Origin: Pseudomonas taiwanensis
GTDB taxonomy: Bacteria; Pseudomonadota; Gammaproteobacteria; Pseudomonadales; Pseudomonadaceae
NCBI RefSeq assembly: GCF_013393345.1
Contig: NZ_QJRF01000075.1
Coordinates: 97,567 to 161,566 of the forward strand
Length of the DNA: 64,000 nt
Direction: 5' to 3'
The notes beneath the pieces were generated by a model, which was not told the origin of the DNA, made no database searches, and was given only the letters and a program-made list of their open reading frames with translations. Below are positions 29,330-38,900 of the stretch, piece after piece; position 1 is the first letter of the stretch, and every line of letters starts with the position of its first letter. The position numbers and the translations under genes were made by a program.

Positions 29330-30376
29330 ATGGATGGTTCCGCTGTCAGCTACGAACGCAATCTCGAATGCCTGGTACGGGCCATCCAGGAGCTGTCCCT
29401 GGCCCGAAATCTCGACCGCATCGCCGAAATCGTGCGCAGCGCCGCGCGGGAACTGGTAGGGGCAGATGGCGCCACCTTTGTCCTGCGTGATGGTGATCGC
29501 TGCTTCTACAAGGACGAAGACGCCATCTCGCCACTGTGGAAAGGCCTGCGCTTTCCCATGGAAACCTGCATCAGCGGCTGGGCCATGATCAACCGCGAGC
29601 CTGCGGTGATCGAAGACATCTACCAGGACCCGCGCATTCCCCACGATGCCTACCGTCCCACCTTCGTCAAAAGCCTGGTGATGGTGCCCATTCGCAGCAT
29701 GGCCCCGGTGGGGGCGATCGGCACCTACTGGGCCACTCCGCGCCTCGCCAACATGCGCGAGGTCGGCCTGCTCCAGGCCCTGGCGGATTCCACTTCGGTG
29801 GCGATGGAGAACGTCCAGCTCTACGACGAGCTGGAGCAGCGTGTCATCGCCCGTACCCAGGACCTGGTGGCCGCCAATCGGCTGCTCTATGACGAAGCCT
29901 GTGAGCGCGAACGCGTCGAGCAGGACATCCAGCGCTTCTCCATGACCGATGAACTCACCGGCCTGCACAACCGCCTCGGCTTCCAGCACCACGCCGCCGG
30001 TGAACTGGACGCCGCTCGCCAGCGCGACATGCCCTGCCTGCTGCTCCACCTGCTGGTGGGCAGTAACGACAGCGCGTCGGCCGAAAGCCTGCCGCTGACG
30101 GCCGCGCGCATGCTGCGGGCGCAGTTCCGGCGCGATGATCTGCTGGCGCGCCTCGGCGGCGGGGAGTTCCTCGCGCTGACGTCCGGCTACGGCGATCCGA
30201 ATGCCGTCCTGCAGCGTCTGCGCGCCGGCCTTGGTGCCTTCAACCGCGCCACGGAACAGAGCCTGACCCTGCGCATCGGCCATGCCGAATCCGCCCGTGG
30301 GCAAGACCTTGAACAGCTCCTGTTCGAAGCGGACAACGCCCTGCACCGCAGCGGTCCCGGTTGGAGCGGAGTCTGA
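29330..30376 (+). CDS. GAF protein with degenerate GGDEF domain and kept I-site
   Basis: The 348-residue protein has no membrane segment. A GAF domain (about 10-165) is followed by a coiled stretch (about 170-205) and a GGDEF-like domain (about 210-345). The active motif reads GGGEF (RLGGGEFLAL) and the metal motif DxDxFKxxND is missing (LLLHLLVGSNDS), so cyclase activity is unlikely. An RxxD motif (RRDD) stands exactly five residues before GGGEF, as in a c-di-GMP inhibitory site. It may therefore be a soluble c-di-GMP receptor that also senses a small molecule through GAF. GGAGG precedes the ATG. The role is inferred. Confidence 0.85.
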   Translation: MDGSAVSYERNLECLVRAIQELSLARNLDRIAEIVRSAARELVGADGATFVLRDGDRCFYKDEDAISPLWKGLRFPMETCISGWAMINREPAVIEDIYQDPRIPHDAYRPTFVKSLVMVPIRSMAPVGAIGTYWATPRLANMREVGLLQALADSTSVAMENVQLYDELEQRVIARTQDLVAANRLLYDEACERERVEQDIQRFSMTDELTGLHNRLGFQHHAAGELDAARQRDMPCLLLHLLVGSNDSASAESLPLTAARMLRAQFRRDDLLARLGGGEFLALTSGYGDPNAVLQRLRAGLGAFNRATEQSLTLRIGHAESARGQDLEQLLFEADNALHRSGPGWSGV

Positions 30377-30444
30377 TTCTGGCTGGCCGCGCTGCTTCGC
30401 TATATAGTTCGCGACACAGCGAAAACTGATCAATCGGCCAACCC

Positions 30445-31131
30445 ATGAGCTTCCCTCTCGACCGCACCGACCTGGCCGCCATCTGGCTGACCCTCGAACT
30501 CGCCACCCTCACCACGTTGCTCCTGCTGGTGGTGGGCACCCCCATCGCCTGGTGGCTGGCGCGCACACGTTCGCGCCTGAAGGGGACCGTGGCGGCGGTG
30601 GTCGCCCTGCCACTGGTGCTGCCGCCCACCGTCATCGGTTTCTACCTGCTGGTCAGCATGGGACCCCACGGGTTCATCGGCCAATTCACCCAGAGCCTGG
30701 GCCTCGGCACCTTGCCCTTTACCTTTGCCGGCCTCGTGGTGGGGTCGGTGATCTACTCCATGCCCTTCGTCGTGCAGCCCCTGCAGAACGCCTTCACCGC
30801 CATCGGCCAGCGTCCGCTGGAAGTCGCTGCCACACTCCGAGCCAGTCCTTGGGACACCTTCTTCTCGGTGGTCCTGCCGCTGGCGAAACCAGGATTCATC
30901 ACCGCCTCCATCCTCGGCTTCGCGCACACGGTGGGTGAGTTCGGCGTGGTACTGATGATCGGCGGCAACATCCCTGAGAAGACCCGCGTGGTCTCGGTGC
31001 AGATCTTCGATCACGTCGAAGCCATGGAATACGCCCAGGCCCACTGGCTGGCCGGCGGCATGCTGCTGTTCTCCTTCCTCATCCTGCTGGCACTGAACTC
31101 CAGCCGGCGCCTGAAACCGGGCTGGACCTGA
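30445..31131 (+). CDS. modB: Molybdate ABC transporter permease ModB
   Basis: The 228-residue protein has five or six membrane segments and the permease loop [25 protein letters not shown] that contacts the ATPase. The segment [26 protein letters not shown] is characteristic of ModB. modC follows after 3 bp. modA, which in P. aeruginosa directly precedes modB, is absent; a GAF/GGDEF gene is there instead. Confidence 0.92.
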   Translation: MSFPLDRTDLAAIWLTLELATLTTLLLLVVGTPIAWWLARTRSRLKGTVAAVVALPLVLPPTVIGFYLLVSMGPHGFIGQFTQSLGLGTLPFTFAGLVVGSVIYSMPFVVQPLQNAFTAIGQRPLEVAATLRASPWDTFFSVVLPLAKPGFITASILGFAHTVGEFGVVLMIGGNIPEKTRVVSVQIFDHVEAMEYAQAHWLAGGMLLFSFLILLALNSSRRLKPGWT

Positions 31132-31134
31132 CCC

Positions 31135-32220
31135 ATGCAACAGATTCGCGCGCGATTCCGCCTGTGCCATCCGGGCTTTTCCCTGGAGACCGACCTCGAA
31201 CTGCCCGGTCGCGGTGTCAGTGCCCTGTTCGGGCATTCCGGGTCGGGCAAGACCAGCCTGCTGCGCTGCATCGCCGGCCTGGAACAGGCCGCCGAGGGTT
31301 TCCTCGAAATCAACGGTGAGGTCTGGCAGGACAGCGCCCGTGGCCACTTCCTGCCCACCCACAAGCGCCCCCTGGGCTACGTATTCCAGGAGGCGAGCCT
31401 GTTCGAGCATCTTTCGGTGCGGCGCAACCTGGAATTCGGACAGCGGCGCATACCGGCGCGGGAGCGTCGTGTCGCGCTGGAGCAGGCGGTGGAACTGCTG
31501 GGGATCGCCCATCTTCTGGAACGCATGCCGGACGGTCTGTCCGGCGGCGAGCGGCAACGCGTCGGTATTGCCCGTGCCCTGCTCACCAGCCCGCGCCTGC
31601 TGCTGATGGACGAACCCCTCGCCGCGCTGGACCTCAAGCGCAAGGGTGAAATCCTGCCCTACCTGGAGCGCCTGCACGACGAGTTGGATATCCCGGTCCT
31701 CTACGTCAGCCATTCGCCGGACGAAGTGGCGCGGCTGGCGGATCACCTGGTGCTGCTGGACAACGGCCAGGTGCTGGCCAGCGGGCCGTTGGACCAGACC
31801 CTTGCACGCCTCGACCTCCCCACCGCCCAGGAAGATGAGGCCGGTGTCGTCATCGAGGGACGGGTGCAGGGCTTCGATGCCCAGTATCAGTTGCTGACCC
31901 TGGCCTTGCCCGGCAGCTCACTCAGCGTGAGGGTGGCTCATTCGCCGGTTGCCGAAAGCCGTTCCCTGCGCTTCCGGGTGCTGGCGCGCGATGTCAGCCT
32001 GAGTCTGGAAAAACAGCGCGACAGCAGCATCCTGAACCTGCTGCCGGCACGGATGGTGGAAGAGTCGCCGGCCGCCAATCCAGCCCACGTGCTGGTGCGC
32101 CTCGACGTGGATGGCACACCCATGCTCGCGCGCATTACCCGCTTCTCCCGCGACCAGTTGGGCCTCTACCCGGGCCAGACCCTCTGGGCGCAGATCAAGT
32201 CGGTGGCACTGCTGGCCTGA
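31135..32220 (+). CDS. modC: Molybdate ABC transporter ATP-binding protein ModC
   Basis: The 361-residue protein has Walker [10 protein letters not shown], signature LSGGERQRV, Walker [13 protein letters not shown] and the switch His in YVSHSPDEV, then C-terminal TOBE/Mop-type molybdate-binding repeat (about 290-355). This Mop domain separates ModC from other importer ATPases. It is cotranscribed with modB, 3 bp upstream. The supply of molybdate fits the molybdo-oxidoreductase encoded at 19.9 kb. Confidence 0.94.
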   Translation: MQQIRARFRLCHPGFSLETDLELPGRGVSALFGHSGSGKTSLLRCIAGLEQAAEGFLEINGEVWQDSARGHFLPTHKRPLGYVFQEASLFEHLSVRRNLEFGQRRIPARERRVALEQAVELLGIAHLLERMPDGLSGGERQRVGIARALLTSPRLLLMDEPLAALDLKRKGEILPYLERLHDELDIPVLYVSHSPDEVARLADHLVLLDNGQVLASGPLDQTLARLDLPTAQEDEAGVVIEGRVQGFDAQYQLLTLALPGSSLSVRVAHSPVAESRSLRFRVLARDVSLSLEKQRDSSILNLLPARMVEESPAANPAHVLVRLDVDGTPMLARITRFSRDQLGLYPGQTLWAQIKSVALLA

Positions 32221-32242
32221 ACCTGTCGGTTCGAGTGCCCTT

Positions 32243-32326
32243 GTAGTTTGTGGCTGAGCTACGCGAAGCCCAACGATGCGGACCTGATACCGCGCCACGT
32301 TGGGCTTCGCTGTCATCTGCCCAACC
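32243..32326. repeat. Inverted repeat, GCGAAGCCCAAC/GTTGGGCTTCGC family
   Basis: An imperfect inverted repeat with outer arms GTAGTTTG.../...CCCAACC and inner arms GCGAAGCCCAAC and GTTGGGCTTCGC fills the gap between convergent modC and the next cyclase gene. It can fold into a long stem and may act as a terminator. The same family recurs at 42800-42867 and 48121-48232. Confidence 0.75.
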
Positions 32327-32330
32327 AAGA

Positions 32331-33824
32331 TCACAACGCGTCGTGATTCCCCGAAGGCTCTACGCACACGCAATTGCGCCCGGACTGCTTGGCGCGATAC
32401 AGGCCCCGGTCGGCGCGACCGATCAGGCTGTCGAGGGCGTCTTCCGGGTGCATCTCGGCCAGACCGATGCTGGTGGTCACGTGAAGGTTCACGCCCTTGA
32501 ACGGGTAACGCTGCGCGGCCACTTCATTGCGGACCTTCTCTGCCAACTGATGGGCCGTCGCGCTGCTGGTGTCCTTGAGCAGGATGATGAATTCCTCGCC
32601 GCCCCAGCGACAGATGATGTCCGCTTGGCGCAGGCCGTCGCGCAGGTTCTGGGCGAAGCCCTGCAGCACCTGGTCGCCGGCCTGGTGGCCGTAGGTATCG
32701 TTGAGCATCTTGAAGTGGTCGAGGTCCAACAGCAATGCCGCCAGGGGTTTGCGCTCGCGTCGGGCCTCCTGCAGCGCCTGACCGGCGAGCAGTTCGAAAC
32801 CGCGTCGGTTGGGCAGGCCGGTCAGGCTGTCGGTCGTGGCCAGGGCGGCGATGCTGTGCTGGTAGCGGCGCATCAGGCGGATCACCAGTATCAGAACGAC
32901 AGTGGTCACCAGCAGGCAGATCAGCAGGTTGAGGTAGAGGGTGTTGCGCAGGCCGGAGAGCAGTCCACCCTCATGCTTGTCGACGAACAGGTACCAATCC
33001 AGTTCGGGGATGTAGCGCACGTTCAGGTAGTGGTCGCGACCGCGCTCCTGGTACTCGAACTTGCCGGTCTGCGGGCGTCCCAGTCTGGCCTGCAGGTCCT
33101 CCAGCCCCGGCACCTCTGCCAGTGACTGGCCGACTCGCGCGCCCAGCGGACCACCGTCGGCCCCGGTCAGGACGATGCGTCCGGTGGTATCGACGAAATA
33201 GACACTGCGGTCGTAGCGACGCTGGTATTCGTCGATCAGCTTGATCACCGCATCCACCGTCAGGCCGACGCCGGTGGCGCCGAGGAACTTGCCGTCGTAG
33301 TCGAACACCTTGTAGTTGATGAAGATGGTCAGCCGGTCCTGGTTGGCCATGTCCACGTCGACGTTGATCTCGTACGGCTCCTTCATGTCGCGCACGCGGA
33401 AGTACCAGATGTCGCGCGGCTCCTTGGGGTTCACCTTCTTCAGCACGCCCTTGGTCTGGTAGTAGGTGAGGGTGCGATCGGAAATGAAGAAGGAGGTGAA
33501 GGCGCCGTAGTGCTGCTGCACCTCGCGCAGGTAGCGGGTCATGGGCTCGATGTCCTTCTCGCCCTGCATCACCCAGTCACGCACGAAGGTGTCGCGGCTC
33601 ATCATCGAAGAAATCAGGATGGGCCGGACCAGGTCCTTCTGGATTTCCGAATAGACGTTGTCCGAAGTGAGCGGTAGCTCGGTGTTGATGATGCTGCTGC
33701 GAATGGACTTCAGCGATGCCTGGTAGCTGACCAGGGAGGTGGCCAGGAAACCGCAGCCGAGCAGCAGTACCAGGGCGAGGACCAATAAGCGGTGGCTTTG
33801 CTTCGTGACTTCGGGAAACGGCAT
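32331..33824 (-). CDS. Membrane diguanylate cyclase (double Cache-GGDEF)
   Basis: The 497-residue protein has an N-terminal membrane segment (about 13-35), a periplasmic double-Cache domain (about 40-295; YGAFTSFFISDRTLTYYQTKG and IWYFRV), a second membrane segment (about 308-330) and a GGDEF domain with GGEEF, the metal segment LLDLDHFKMLND and an RxxD I-site (RQAD). It should make c-di-GMP in response to a periplasmic ligand. I use the ATG at 33824; a TTG six codons upstream is possible. It stands alone, convergent with modC. Confidence 0.9.
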   Translation of the reverse strand: MPFPEVTKQSHRLLVLALVLLLGCGFLATSLVSYQASLKSIRSSIINTELPLTSDNVYSEIQKDLVRPILISSMMSRDTFVRDWVMQGEKDIEPMTRYLREVQQHYGAFTSFFISDRTLTYYQTKGVLKKVNPKEPRDIWYFRVRDMKEPYEINVDVDMANQDRLTIFINYKVFDYDGKFLGATGVGLTVDAVIKLIDEYQRRYDRSVYFVDTTGRIVLTGADGGPLGARVGQSLAEVPGLEDLQARLGRPQTGKFEYQERGRDHYLNVRYIPELDWYLFVDKHEGGLLSGLRNTLYLNLLICLLVTTVVLILVIRLMRRYQHSIAALATTDSLTGLPNRRGFELLAGQALQEARRERKPLAALLLDLDHFKMLNDTYGHQAGDQVLQGFAQNLRDGLRQADIICRWGGEEFIILLKDTSSATAHQLAEKVRNEVAAQRYPFKGVNLHVTTSIGLAEMHPEDALDSLIGRADRGLYRAKQSGRNCVCVEPSGNHDAL

Positions 33825-33879
33825 CGGACTACATGACCTCAAAATAGTGGCGCAATGCTAGCGTTCGTCGGCGAAGGCG

Positions 33880-34731
33880 TCACGGACGGGTACTTGACGC
33901 CAGGCTATCGGCGTTTTCAGGCGTTCCTTGACGGCTGCCCGGAAACTCGGGAGCCGAATCGATCCAGGGTTCCAGGCGCTGGCCGATGCTCAGCCACAGT
34001 CGGAAGCGCGGCGGCACGGCGCCCTTGCGGTCGCGCGCCAGCTCCTTGTCCAACTGCTCTCGCCAGGCATGGGGCACGTTGATCTCGGCGATGCGCAAGC
34101 TGCTGATCTGGCCGGTGAGACGACCTTCGCGCATCCACGCACTCACGGTGCCAGGCACGATGGCGTAGCGGCTGCGATCGGGGTAGCGATCACGCAGCGC
34201 CTTGCGATCCAGTCCCGCATCCACCGCGAACAGACGGCTTTCGCGCTTCTCTTCTCCTTCAACATAGTCGCGTGCCGCGCGTTCGGCGTCCGCTCGACGC
34301 TTGTCGCTGGGCGCTGCGCGCAACTCGCTCTCGGCAGCCTTCTGCTGCTGCCGGGCGCGTTCCAGTTCGGTCTTGCGTGCAGGGCCATTGAGTTCGAGCA
34401 CCACCAGCACCTCGCGGTTGCGGTTGTCGAAGCGCATTGCCTCGGGGTCGCCGGCCGTGAAACCCAGTTTCAACAGTGCGGCTTCATCCAGCGGCAGGCG
34501 CTCGTAACGGTTGTCCCCGTTCTGGGCGCTGGGGCGCCGCCAGTCCAGGCGCAGTGCCAGGCCACTGTTTTCGCGCTCGGCCCAGTCGTAGGCCCGGTGC
34601 AGTTCGCGTTCGGAAAGCAGCAGCCGGCTGTCCGGCTCGCCGTTGCGATTGAGCCACACGCCGCCAAGGGCGATGGCGTTGGTCAGGCCGATCAGTGCCA
34701 GGCCACCGAGCAATGCGGTGCGGGTTTTCAT
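33880..34731 (-). CDS. DUF4824-like membrane-anchored protein
   Basis: The 283 residues begin with one hydrophobic segment (about 6-26, TALLGGLALIGLTNAIALGG), then a soluble part with a charged coiled region (about 115-165, rich in Arg, Glu and Ala) and a C-terminal domain (RLTGQISSLRIAEINVPHAW). GGGAGG precedes the ATG. It overlaps the upstream DUF2157 gene by 4 bp, a pairing seen in other pseudomonads. The family name is from memory. Function is unknown; the anchor and charged helix suggest an envelope role. Confidence 0.65.
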   Translation of the reverse strand: MKTRTALLGGLALIGLTNAIALGGVWLNRNGEPDSRLLLSERELHRAYDWAERENSGLALRLDWRRPSAQNGDNRYERLPLDEAALLKLGFTAGDPEAMRFDNRNREVLVVLELNGPARKTELERARQQQKAAESELRAAPSDKRRADAERAARDYVEGEEKRESRLFAVDAGLDRKALRDRYPDRSRYAIVPGTVSAWMREGRLTGQISSLRIAEINVPHAWREQLDKELARDRKGAVPPRFRLWLSIGQRLEPWIDSAPEFPGSRQGTPENADSLASSTRP

Positions 34732-35798
34732 GCTCGCTGCCCTCCCTTGTGAGTCCGGCGCAAGCGGCCGAGCACCAGCAGAAGCAGCACGGCGACGAGG
34801 CCGACGATGAGGAAGAACAGGTACTTCGGCATGACCTCCCACCACCAGTCGAACAGCTTGATGAAGAGGAAGAGCACGAAGAACAGCACGCCGGTGTGCA
34901 TCACTTCCGGCCAGTCACGACGATTGCCGAGCCAGATGGCCAGCGTTGCGCCAACGAAACCGACGAGCTGGTACAGGCTTTCCACCGCATCGCGGGACCA
35001 GGGCAGGTAGCTGCCATATGCCCAGTTCGCCAGCACGAGCACAGGCACGAACAACCCGAGCAGGCCCATCACCCGGTAGATCGCGGCAAAACCGCTGTAG
35101 CGTGCCTGGGAGACGAGTTGCGGCACGAGGAAGATCAGCAAGCCGGCGGGCAGCAGGTGTTCCGGCCGCTCGGTGCAGTCCAGCCAGTAAAGGCCGCTCC
35201 AGCTCGTCAGCCGCGTGGCGATCAGCGCCATGATGCAGCCGATGCCAGCGCCGAGCAGTAAGCGCACCTCGCAGGCATAGGCCAGTAGCAGGGCATAGGC
35301 GGCCCAAGGCAGCAGGGCCTTGTCGCCGGGCGTGATGTTGAAGATCTGCCCGAGCATGACCACGTTCAACACGAAGCAGGCGAACGCCAGGACCGCCGCC
35401 AATTTGGCGAAGTAACCGGTCTGGTCACGCTGGCGCAACAGCAGGGTCAGCAGCAGGCTGCCCAGGGAGAAGCCGACGAGGATGCCGACCTGGACGCTTT
35501 CCGGGAACAGGCCCCAGAACTGGTAGAAGAAGAACAGCAGGCTGGCGGCCAGCGCCAGGGCACCCAGCAGGGAAGCGATGCGCATGCCGAGGGACAGACG
35601 CCGGGACTGGGCGTCCGGATCGATGTCGAAGGTCTCGCGATAGCTCGCCAGCAACTGGCGATGGTGTTCGCCGAGTTGGTCGAGCTGTTCGGGGGCAAGC
35701 CGCAGTGCCTGCTCATCGTGCAGGCGTTCGACTTCCCGGTAGAAGGCCTGGATATCGTCGGCGCGCTGTTGCGCCTGGTCGCGGCTGTGCGGCGGCAT
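34728..35798 (-). CDS. DUF2157 multi-pass membrane protein
   Basis: The 356-residue protein has a cytoplasmic N-terminal helical region (about 1-70, DUF2157) followed by about ten hydrophobic segments. Near the end come FIKLFDWWWEVMPKYLFFLIVG and a basic tail. It is translationally coupled to the DUF4824-like gene. I start at 35798; the longer frame has no ribosome site. Function is unknown. Confidence 0.75.
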   Translation of the reverse strand: MPPHSRDQAQQRADDIQAFYREVERLHDEQALRLAPEQLDQLGEHHRQLLASYRETFDIDPDAQSRRLSLGMRIASLLGALALAASLLFFFYQFWGLFPESVQVGILVGFSLGSLLLTLLLRQRDQTGYFAKLAAVLAFACFVLNVVMLGQIFNITPGDKALLPWAAYALLLAYACEVRLLLGAGIGCIMALIATRLTSWSGLYWLDCTERPEHLLPAGLLIFLVPQLVSQARYSGFAAIYRVMGLLGLFVPVLVLANWAYGSYLPWSRDAVESLYQLVGFVGATLAIWLGNRRDWPEVMHTGVLFFVLFLFIKLFDWWWEVMPKYLFFLIVGLVAVLLLLVLGRLRRTHKGGQRA

Positions 35799-35873
35799 TG
35801 CGGGTCCTTTTGCGTGCGGTGCCGTTTGAACTCTAGGGCTGCTGGCCGACTTGGGCAATCAGTCGAAGGGTAC

Positions 35874-35970
35874 TGTGGGGGCGAATTCATTCGCTAAGGG
35901 CGGCGCAGCCGCCCCTGCAAGGTTTCAGGGCAGACCTGCGGCCTGCATAGCGATTGAAATCGCCCCCACA
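35874..35970. repeat. Inverted repeat, TGTGGGGGCGAATTC family
   Basis: TGTGGGGGCGAATTCATTCGC at the left and GCGATTGAAATCGCCCCCACA at the right frame about 55 bp that hold a further GGCGGCGCAGCCGCC hairpin. This is a second type of Pseudomonas intergenic repeat, upstream of the DUF2157 gene and downstream of the carboxylase gene. Confidence 0.75.
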
Positions 35971-35993
35971 AAGGGCATGCAATTGCCCTGTGG

Positions 35994-38900
35994 TTAACAG
36001 GCCTCCTCCATCACCACCACCCGCTGCCCGGCGCGTACCGGCGAACCCGGCTGCAGGCGCACTTCCTTCACGACGCCATCTCGGGGAGCGGTGAGGGGGA
36101 TTTCCATCTTCATGGATTCGAGGATCACCAGGATGTCCCCGGCCTTCACGCTTGCGCCTTCTTCCACCTGCACCTGCCAGAGGTTGCCGGCGATATGGCT
36201 TTCCACTGCGTGCTGGCCGACGCCGAGCGGGGCGTCTTCACCCAGGTCGACGGAGACTTCCTCGCTGTCGAAGTGGGCCTGCCCGGAGGCGATCCAGCGT
36301 TCCCTTTCCGCATTGAAGGCGGCCTGCTGCTGGCTACGGAAGGCGGCGATGCCCTCGGCCTCGCGGGCGAGGAACGCCTGGTAGTCGGCCAGGCACAACT
36401 CGCTCTCTTCGATGCGCAGTGGGTAGCGGCCAAGCGGGAAGTCACGGCGGATGCGCGTGAGTTCTTCGGCACTGACCGGGTAGAAACGGATCTGGTCGAA
36501 GAAGCGCAGCAACCAGGGTTTGCCGCCGAAGGCTTCCACCTCGCGGTAGCGATTCCACATCTGCAGGGTGCGGCCGACGAACTGGTAGCCGCCGGGGCCT
36601 TCCATGCCATAGACGCACATGTAGGCGCCGCCGATGCCCACCGAGTTCTCGGCGGTCCAGGTGCGTGCCGGGTTGTACTTGGTGGTCACCAGGCGGTGGC
36701 GCGGGTCCAGCGGCGTGGCCACCGGCGCGCCGAGGTAGACATCGCCCAACCCCATCACCAGGTAGCTGGCGTCGAACACGGTGCGCTGCACTTCATCCAG
36801 GTTCGGCAGGTCGTTGATGCGGCGGATGAACTCCAGGTTGCTCGGGCACCAGGGCGCGTCCTTGCGCACCGTGGTCATGTACTTCTCGATGGCCAGCTGG
36901 CAGGCCGGGTCATCCCAGGAGAGCGGCAGATGAACGATGCGCGACGGCACCTTCAGGTCGCCGGCTGCGCAGACGCCATCCCAGAGTCCGGCGACGGTAT
37001 CCAGCAGCGCCTCCAGCGGCAGGGTTTCCGGCTGGTAGTGGACCTGCAGGGAGCGAATGCCTGGCGTCAGGTCGATCACGCCGTCCAGGGCTTCGGCCTC
37101 CAGCGCCTGCATCAGTGCATGGGCGCGGAAGCGCAGTACCAGGTCAAGTTCCGGCGCGCCGATTTCCAGCAGCAGGTGGGTGTCGCCGGAAAGACGGGCC
37201 ACCAGGCGTTTGTCGGCGTCGCCGAGGTCGAGCACAACGGGTGAACCTGTAGGAGCGAGCTTGCTCGCGAATTCGACGCTGGGATTTTCGCGAGCAAGCT
37301 CGCTCCTACACAACAGCGTTCTTGCCAGTTCACGCGCCTCGCCAATGCTCACCGCCACGAACCTCACCTTGTCCCCCGCCTTCAACTGCCCCAGTTGCCA
37401 GAGGTCCGCTTCGATGATGGTCACCGGGCAGACGAATCCGCCGAGGCTGGGGCCGTCCGGGCCGAGGATCACCGGCATGTCGCCGGTGAAGTCCACCGCG
37501 CCGATGGCATAAGGATTGTCGTGGATGTTGGAAGGATGCAGCCCGGCTTCGCCGCCGCTTTCGCGCACCCATTCCGGCTTCGGTCCGATCAGACGCACGC
37601 CGGTCCGGCTGGAGTTGAAGTGCACTTCCCAGTCAGTGGCGAAGAAGGTGTCGATGTAGGTCGGTGTGAAGTATTCCGGCGCGCCGTGGGGGCCGTAGAT
37701 CACCCGCAGGGTGCGCACGGTCGGCAGGTCGGTGCGCAGGGCGGGCTCCAGCACCTGGCCCGCACTGCGCTCAACGAGCGGGGTGAGGTGCAGGACATCG
37801 CCCGCACGCAGGGCGCGGCCACCGTGGCCGCCGAACTGGCCGAGGGTGAAGGTGCTCTTGCTGCCGAGGTAGTCCGGCATTTGCAGGCCGCCACGCACGC
37901 AGAGATAGCTGCGCGCACCGGCCCCAGCGATCGTCCCGAGGGCAAGGGTGGCGCCCGCCGGTACGAACAAGGCGGTGTCCATCGGTTGCGGCTGGCCGTC
38001 GAGGGTCAGCGGAATCTGCGCGCCGGTGACTGCCACCACGGCGTCGGTGTTGAAGCGCAGGGTCGGGCCGCTCATGGTCATCTCCAGCCCGGCCTCACCT
38101 TCGGCATTGCCCAGCAGGCGATTGCCCAGGCGCAGCGCGCGGCTGTCCATAGGGCCGGACGGTGGCACGCCCACCGCCCAGTAGCCGAGTCGGCCGGGGT
38201 AATCCTGCACGGTGGTCTGGGTGCCGGCGCCGAGTACTTCGAAGGTGCTCGCGCTATAGGTGAGGCCTTCCAGGCAACGGGTCCAGGGCGAGCCGCTGGC
38301 AAACGGTGTGTCAGCAAGGATCTGCCGCAGGTAGCCACGGTTGGACTCCACGCCGTAGAGGGTTGTGTCGGCCAGGGCTCGATCCAGCGTGTTGCTGGCC
38401 TGCTCACGGTTCGGCGCCCAGGCGATGATCTTGGCGATCATCGGGTCGAAGTAGGGTGGGATTTCGCAGCCGGCTTCCACCCAGGTGTCGATGCGCAGGT
38501 CCCGGCCATTTGCTTCGGGGAAGGCAACAGCGGTGAGCAGGCCGGGGCAGGGCTGGAAGTCGCGGCCCGGGTCTTCGGCATAGATCCGCGCCTGGATCGC
38601 ATGGCCACTCGGCGTGAGCGTTGCCGCCAGCTCGGCCAGGGGCGGAAGGGTGCCGGCGGCCAGTTCGATCATCCAGCGCACCAGATCCACGCCCCAGACC
38701 TGTTCGGTGACACCGTGCTCCACCTGCAGGCGGGTGTTCACTTCGAGGAAGTAGAAGCGCTCCGCTTCGCTGTCATAGACGAATTCCACGGTACCGGCGC
38801 TGCGGTAGTTGACCGCCTTGGCGAGCTTGATGGCGGCGGCGCAGAGTTCGTCGGCCATGCCGGCGGGCAAGTTGGGTGCCGGGGTTTCTTCCAGCACCTT

